From positions 599,941 through 663,940 of the forward strand of contig NW_005434673.1 of the NCBI RefSeq assembly GCF_000315625.1: DNA of 64,000 bases, read 5' to 3'. The DNA comes from Guillardia theta CCMP2712 (lineage: Eukaryota > Cryptophyceae > Pyrenomonadales > Geminigeraceae). The notes beneath the pieces were generated by a model. It saw only the letters and a list, made by a program, of their open reading frames with translations, was not told the DNA's origin and made no database searches. Made by a program: the position numbers and the translations under genes. Positions 57,439 through 64,000 of the stretch are shown here, one piece after another (the stretch's first letter is position 1; every line of letters begins with the position of its first letter).

Positions 57439-60400
57439 CTAACTTGAAGTCTGCGTGTCCTGCGAGCCGAGCAGCATGGAGGAGCGCATATAATCGCCGT
57501 CCACCTCAGTCATCCATGAACTTGACACGTTTCCTTGGCTCGGGAGAGAGCCATGGGGAGACGTTGATGGATTTGCCTTGACAGATACAAGCGAAGAACG
57601 AGGAGACTGCGTGGAGATGTGATAGAGAGAAGGCATAGTTTGACGCGTCGCAGCTGCGCTTCTGGTTGCTTCATCATCCTTGCAGATCAGTTCTTCTGTG
57701 TAGCTCTTGCTCTGCTGCATCAACCCGACTTGCGTTCTTGTGCTCTCCTCGCTCGATACTCTTTCTGTATGCTTGGCCGGCAACTCCAGAGGCACATCGC
57801 CACGTGTGAGGGCGACGACCTGTCGCTGATAGCTCTGCTTCATGGTCTCGAAGTTTGACAGACAGCGAGCAACCTCCATCCAGCTTGCGGTAGAAGCGAC
57901 GTCATGCGTGAGCTCATCCGTCTTGTGCTCTAACGTCTGCATACCAGCGGCAAGAGCTTGGAAGTGCTTGCTCAACTTCTCTCGTCCCAACCGAATCGTC
58001 TCTTCTCTGACCGCACGATCAAGAAGAGTCTTCTCCTCTTGCCTTGCTTTGATTAGTTGCACGTCTCGTCTTTGATCTGAGATCTGCCTCTCTGCCATCT
58101 GTTTGTCCAGCAACAGGTGCTGGGCTCGTTGCCGGAGGAGGTTGACTTGACTGTCCATGCGGTCCCAAAGGTCCTGATGCTCGCGGGTGGAGGCGTCGAG
58201 GTACTCGATCCTCGCGAGCTCGCGGTAGAAGAGCTCGGCGAGCTCGATGTCAAGCTCTTCGACGCTCTGATGCACCCGAACGATGTCCTTCTTGGTCGCT
58301 TCCAGGTGCTGCAGCAGATTTCTTGCCGCCATGATGGCTGAGTCTCTTTCCTGACAAGCCTCAGTTACCTTGCTCGACAGGTGCTCCAGCATCTCATCCG
58401 ATCTCGCCGTGTCTCTTTGTTTGCTCTCGAGACTGATCTTGAGCTCCTCGATTCTTCTCTTTCGGTCTTCGACTTCTCCCTGGAGCCTTCTACACTTATC
58501 AGACTCTCGTGAACTACTCGCACACTCCTCAACTTGCGCTTGCATTTTGTTCATCTCGGATTCCAAGGCAGCCACTTTCTCCCGCAGTTTGACTCCACTG
58601 ACTTGCATCATCGAAGTTCGTTCAATCCACTTACGTTGGTTCTCCTGCAGATCAGCTTCTTTTCTCTGAATTTCTTCATGCAAAGCAAGCAGGTTGGTAG
58701 ATGTTTCCCGCTGCAAACACAGATGTCAATTCTGAATAGCGCTCGTCCAAGGAATTACAATTTTGAGTTGTGAATTCTTGGATTCAGCTTCCAAGGTCAT
58801 GATAACACTTTCGTTTTCCTTACAGACATTCCTGATGTTCTCTAATCTTCTGCACACTTCAAGTCGTTCACTTTCAGCAGACTGCAACTGGAAAACAAGG
58901 TCTGAATATGAGCTTTCTTGAGATCTGAACTGCGAGAGCGTGTCTTGTCCTTTGGATTGATTTCGTTTCGACTGTAGCTTATTCATTAAAACACCTATTT
59001 CCTTTTCAAGGGAATCCTTTTTATCTTGATGGAGAATACCGTCAGAATGGATAGGAGTCTTCAAAGCATGTCACGATGGAGATGTGACTAACCTGATGTG
59101 TTTTCGTTTCCTGGCGAATCCAAGAAATGTCTCGAGCTCTCGATCTTGTGCATGACGTGGAGTCGGTGCTCATTTTCCTGCTTGACTTGAGCATCTAGAC
59201 CTTCACAGACCTGCTGCTCGTTCTCCACCCTGCGCATGACCTGAAAGAGCAGAGCGAATGATTGAAGAGCAGGATGACGCGCGCGGACCTGACTGAGAGA
59301 AACTTCTATTCGCGTGAGAGCCTCATGGTGTTTTCTTGTCTGCTTGTGAAACATGAGACAAGGATGTTCTCCTACGTCTCTGACCTTCTCTTTTCCTGCT
59401 CCTTCTCTCGCAATCCTTTGCAGCTCATCTCTCAGAGCGGTCTATGTCAACAAGTCACGACATGACACTGAGCGTCACATCCCCTGGACCTGGTAAGACT
59501 TCTGCTCGACGATCAGGTTGCTGGTCATCTTGATCTCATTCTGTGCGGTGCTATGCCTTATCTGACAAGTTTTTGACGCCAAGTCATGTTATCTTTCAAT
59601 CGCTGCCAACAATGTTCACCTCTAGGCTTTGCAACTCTTGGGATGCAGACAGCTTGCTCTGACAGTCAGAGGAAGGATGTGAGTGACATGGCAAGAGAGA
59701 TCATGTTGGGGAACTTCACATTGTCAATCATAGAGCGGATTTCTTCCATCTCTCTCTCGATATCCCTTAAAGCTGTTCGCAGACCCTAACAGCAACGTTC
59801 ATTCCCACCATCGGTGAAAGATCAAATATCACATTGAGCTTGGATAGACCGTTTCTGTTATCGATCTCTAAAAACAAAAGAGCATCTCCGCGGATCAATT
59901 CAGTCTTGTACTGCACTAGAAAGCAGCAACAATATTGACAACTGTTCACGTAATGTTTGAAGCGTAAGTGAGCAAACCTTGGGATTGCTTTCTCTTGAGC
60001 GTCAAGACAACTCTAGTCCCTCGAGGTCCGACTATCATCGTCTGAAGCTGCAATGCAAGAATGTCAGAAGTTGAGAGAAACATGATGCAACACGCATCAC
60101 CAGCGCCAACTTGATCCCTCTTGTACTCTTTCCATCTACCTCTACAAGGATGTCGCCTTCCTGTGGTGACGTGTGAGCCCAGGCCTGCTTTGTTGTGCTG
60201 ACCTGAATGACTCCGTCTCTCTCAGCTGCTCCCCCGCGATTCAGACTCATCACTTGCAACTGATCATGTACATGTGAGGTCCTTGAACCGTCACACAGAG
60301 CGACTGCTGAGCACCTCTCTGGAGCTGTTGTACTGGATCTTCATTCCTATGCCGCTTCCTGTGCATGCACCGTGAGGCTTTTCACAGGCGAATGTGCCCA

Positions 60401-60488
60401 TGCAACCTCTAGGCAACGAAGGGGAAGCTCCTCTCGCGTGGACTCCATACCCACCGAAGTTCTGTGGAAGCAAACTTGAGCACAGCAA
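57439..60488 (-). CDS. PDZ domain plus long coiled-coil protein
   Basis: The N-terminal exon (from about 60488) reads NFGGYGVHARGAS then GSGIGMKIQYNSSREVL. Next exons give LQVMSLNRGGAAERDGVIQ, EGDILVEVDGKSTRGIKLAL and MIVGPRGTRVVLTLKRKQ, a complete PDZ fold with the GIGMKI carboxylate loop. The rest is coiled coil: ESERLEVCRRLENIRNVC, LLALHEEIQRKEADLQEN, KLREKVAALESEMNKMQAQV, LLQHLEATKKDIVRVHQSVE, REKLSKHFQALAAGMQTLEH. A Ser/Thr-rich tail ends SMLLGSQDTQTSS, with stop at 57439. Intermediate exons near 59770-58990 are partly resolved, and the initiator is uncertain. Probably a cytoskeletal or membrane scaffold; partners unknown. Same general plan as the gene at 24758-26463. Confidence 0.72.
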
Positions 60489-61060
60489 GCCAAGGTGGAG
60501 GAGGGAGTCTGGGGTCAGACCTGTACGAAGTGAGAGGCTTGATGGGTTCGGAGGCTGCCGCTGGAGGAGGAGGAGGAGAAGAGTCGAGCATCTCGCGCTA
60601 CCGCCTCATAGCTCATGTACAGGTCTGCCGGCGCCGACATGTTCCCCCTCCTCTCTGCAGTACCCCAGGGCTGCTGCTCCTACCCCCCAACTTGTTCACG
60701 TATCCTTAGGGGGTGGGGTACTCGTTATTGGTCACTGGCATGGTAGCAACTTGCTATACAGCACAGAGAAGAGGAGGGAGGAGGGAGGAGGGAGGAGGGA
60801 GGAGGGAGGAGGGAGGAGGGAGGAGGGAGGAGGGAGGAGGGAGGGCCTAGCTTCGCGCAGTGCTGTTCGGCTGGCGTGTCCTCAAGCATTGAGCTTATTG
60901 ATTGTCTTGATGGCGGGAGAATCGACAAGGGTGATATGCAAAGCGATGAAGCAACGATGGCGAACCTACGCGAGGAACGGAGGGAGGTAACGCAGCATCA
61001 GATTTACTTTGATCGCTTCCTCTACTCATCATCTAGAATCGCGAGACGGGGGTTCAGACT
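60489..61060. other. Intergenic region with GGAGGGA repeat
   Basis: A 7-nt tandem repeat (GGAGGGA, about ten copies) lies at 60773-60842. Sequence at 60500-60610 may include the first exon of the PDZ gene (-). No other gene seen. Confidence 0.5.

Positions 61061-64000
<2,940 letters not shown>

Overview
The window reads as nuclear DNA of an intron-rich, gene-dense unicellular eukaryote. GC content looks intermediate. There are no operons, rRNAs or recognisable transposons, and there are two 100-base assembly gaps (14403-14502 and 56124-56223). Genes are cut by many very short introns, mostly about 40-60 nt and usually GT-AG; five of the introns I could resolve are GC-AG. One gene (47573-48535) encodes a TPR protein whose N-terminus looks like a plastid transit region followed by a Tat-like thylakoid signal. 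Together with a mixture of algal and animal-type families (RWP-RK factor, MAP3K-epsilon, SETD7-like MORN-SET, GT41, UPF0598), this suggests a photosynthetic protist, possibly with a complex red plastid such as a cryptophyte (Guillardia-like). The lineage is inference. All exon structures were read by eye from protein motifs and splice signals, so outer CDS coordinates are firmer than internal exons.

Layout. 0-4.2 kb: an Sfi1-like, Trp-repeat coiled-coil gene (-), flanked and interrupted by microsatellites. 5-6.1 kb: a single-exon unknown. 7.3-9.1 kb: histidyl-tRNA synthetase with eight resolved exons (+). 9.5-13 kb: small unknowns and an incompletely resolved gene with a cyclic-nucleotide-binding-like segment (+). 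13.1-14.3 kb: UPF0598 (-). 14.6-15.4 kb: a small membrane protein (+). 15.5-17.8 kb: glutamate dehydrogenase (-). 17.8-21.1 kb: mostly intergenic, with two weak candidate genes. 21.1-24.5 kb: an Asteroid-type XPG-like nuclease (+).

24.8-26.5 kb: PDZ-coiled-coil protein (-). 27-28.7 kb: CNBD-coiled-coil protein (+), ending about 28 nt from the stop of a convergent secreted FkbM-family methyltransferase (28.8-30.6 kb, -). 31.2-32.5 kb: SAM methyltransferase-like protein (-). 33-37.7 kb: MAP3K-epsilon/Cdc7-type kinase with an Armadillo tail (-). 38.3-40.2 kb: SETD7-like MORN-SET methyltransferase (-). It shares a 148-nt divergent promoter with a TPR-GT41 O-GlcNAc-transferase-like gene (40.4-43.7 kb, +) that has a hydrophobic leader. 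44-46.4 kb is unresolved.

46.4-49.7 kb: a single-exon unknown, the plastid TPR protein and another single-exon unknown. 49.8-54.3 kb: two head-to-tail minus-strand genes, a MEKK-like kinase and then a protein combining a helical bundle resembling the MLKL/HeLo N-terminal domain with a WD40 propeller. 54.9-56.1 kb: a family-2 glycosyltransferase and an interrupted aldo/keto-reductase fragment beside the gap. 56.2-56.4 kb: an RWP-RK fragment. 57-60.5 kb: a 34-nt minisatellite abutting the stop codon of a second PDZ-coiled-coil gene. 61-64 kb: a Brahma-type SWI/SNF ATPase running off the window end.

No single pathway unites the window. The nearest to a functional neighbourhood is the kinase plus helical-bundle/WD40 pair, which is the best candidate for an undescribed signalling or cell-death-like module. 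The unusual GC-AG intron usage is the best-supported structural oddity.
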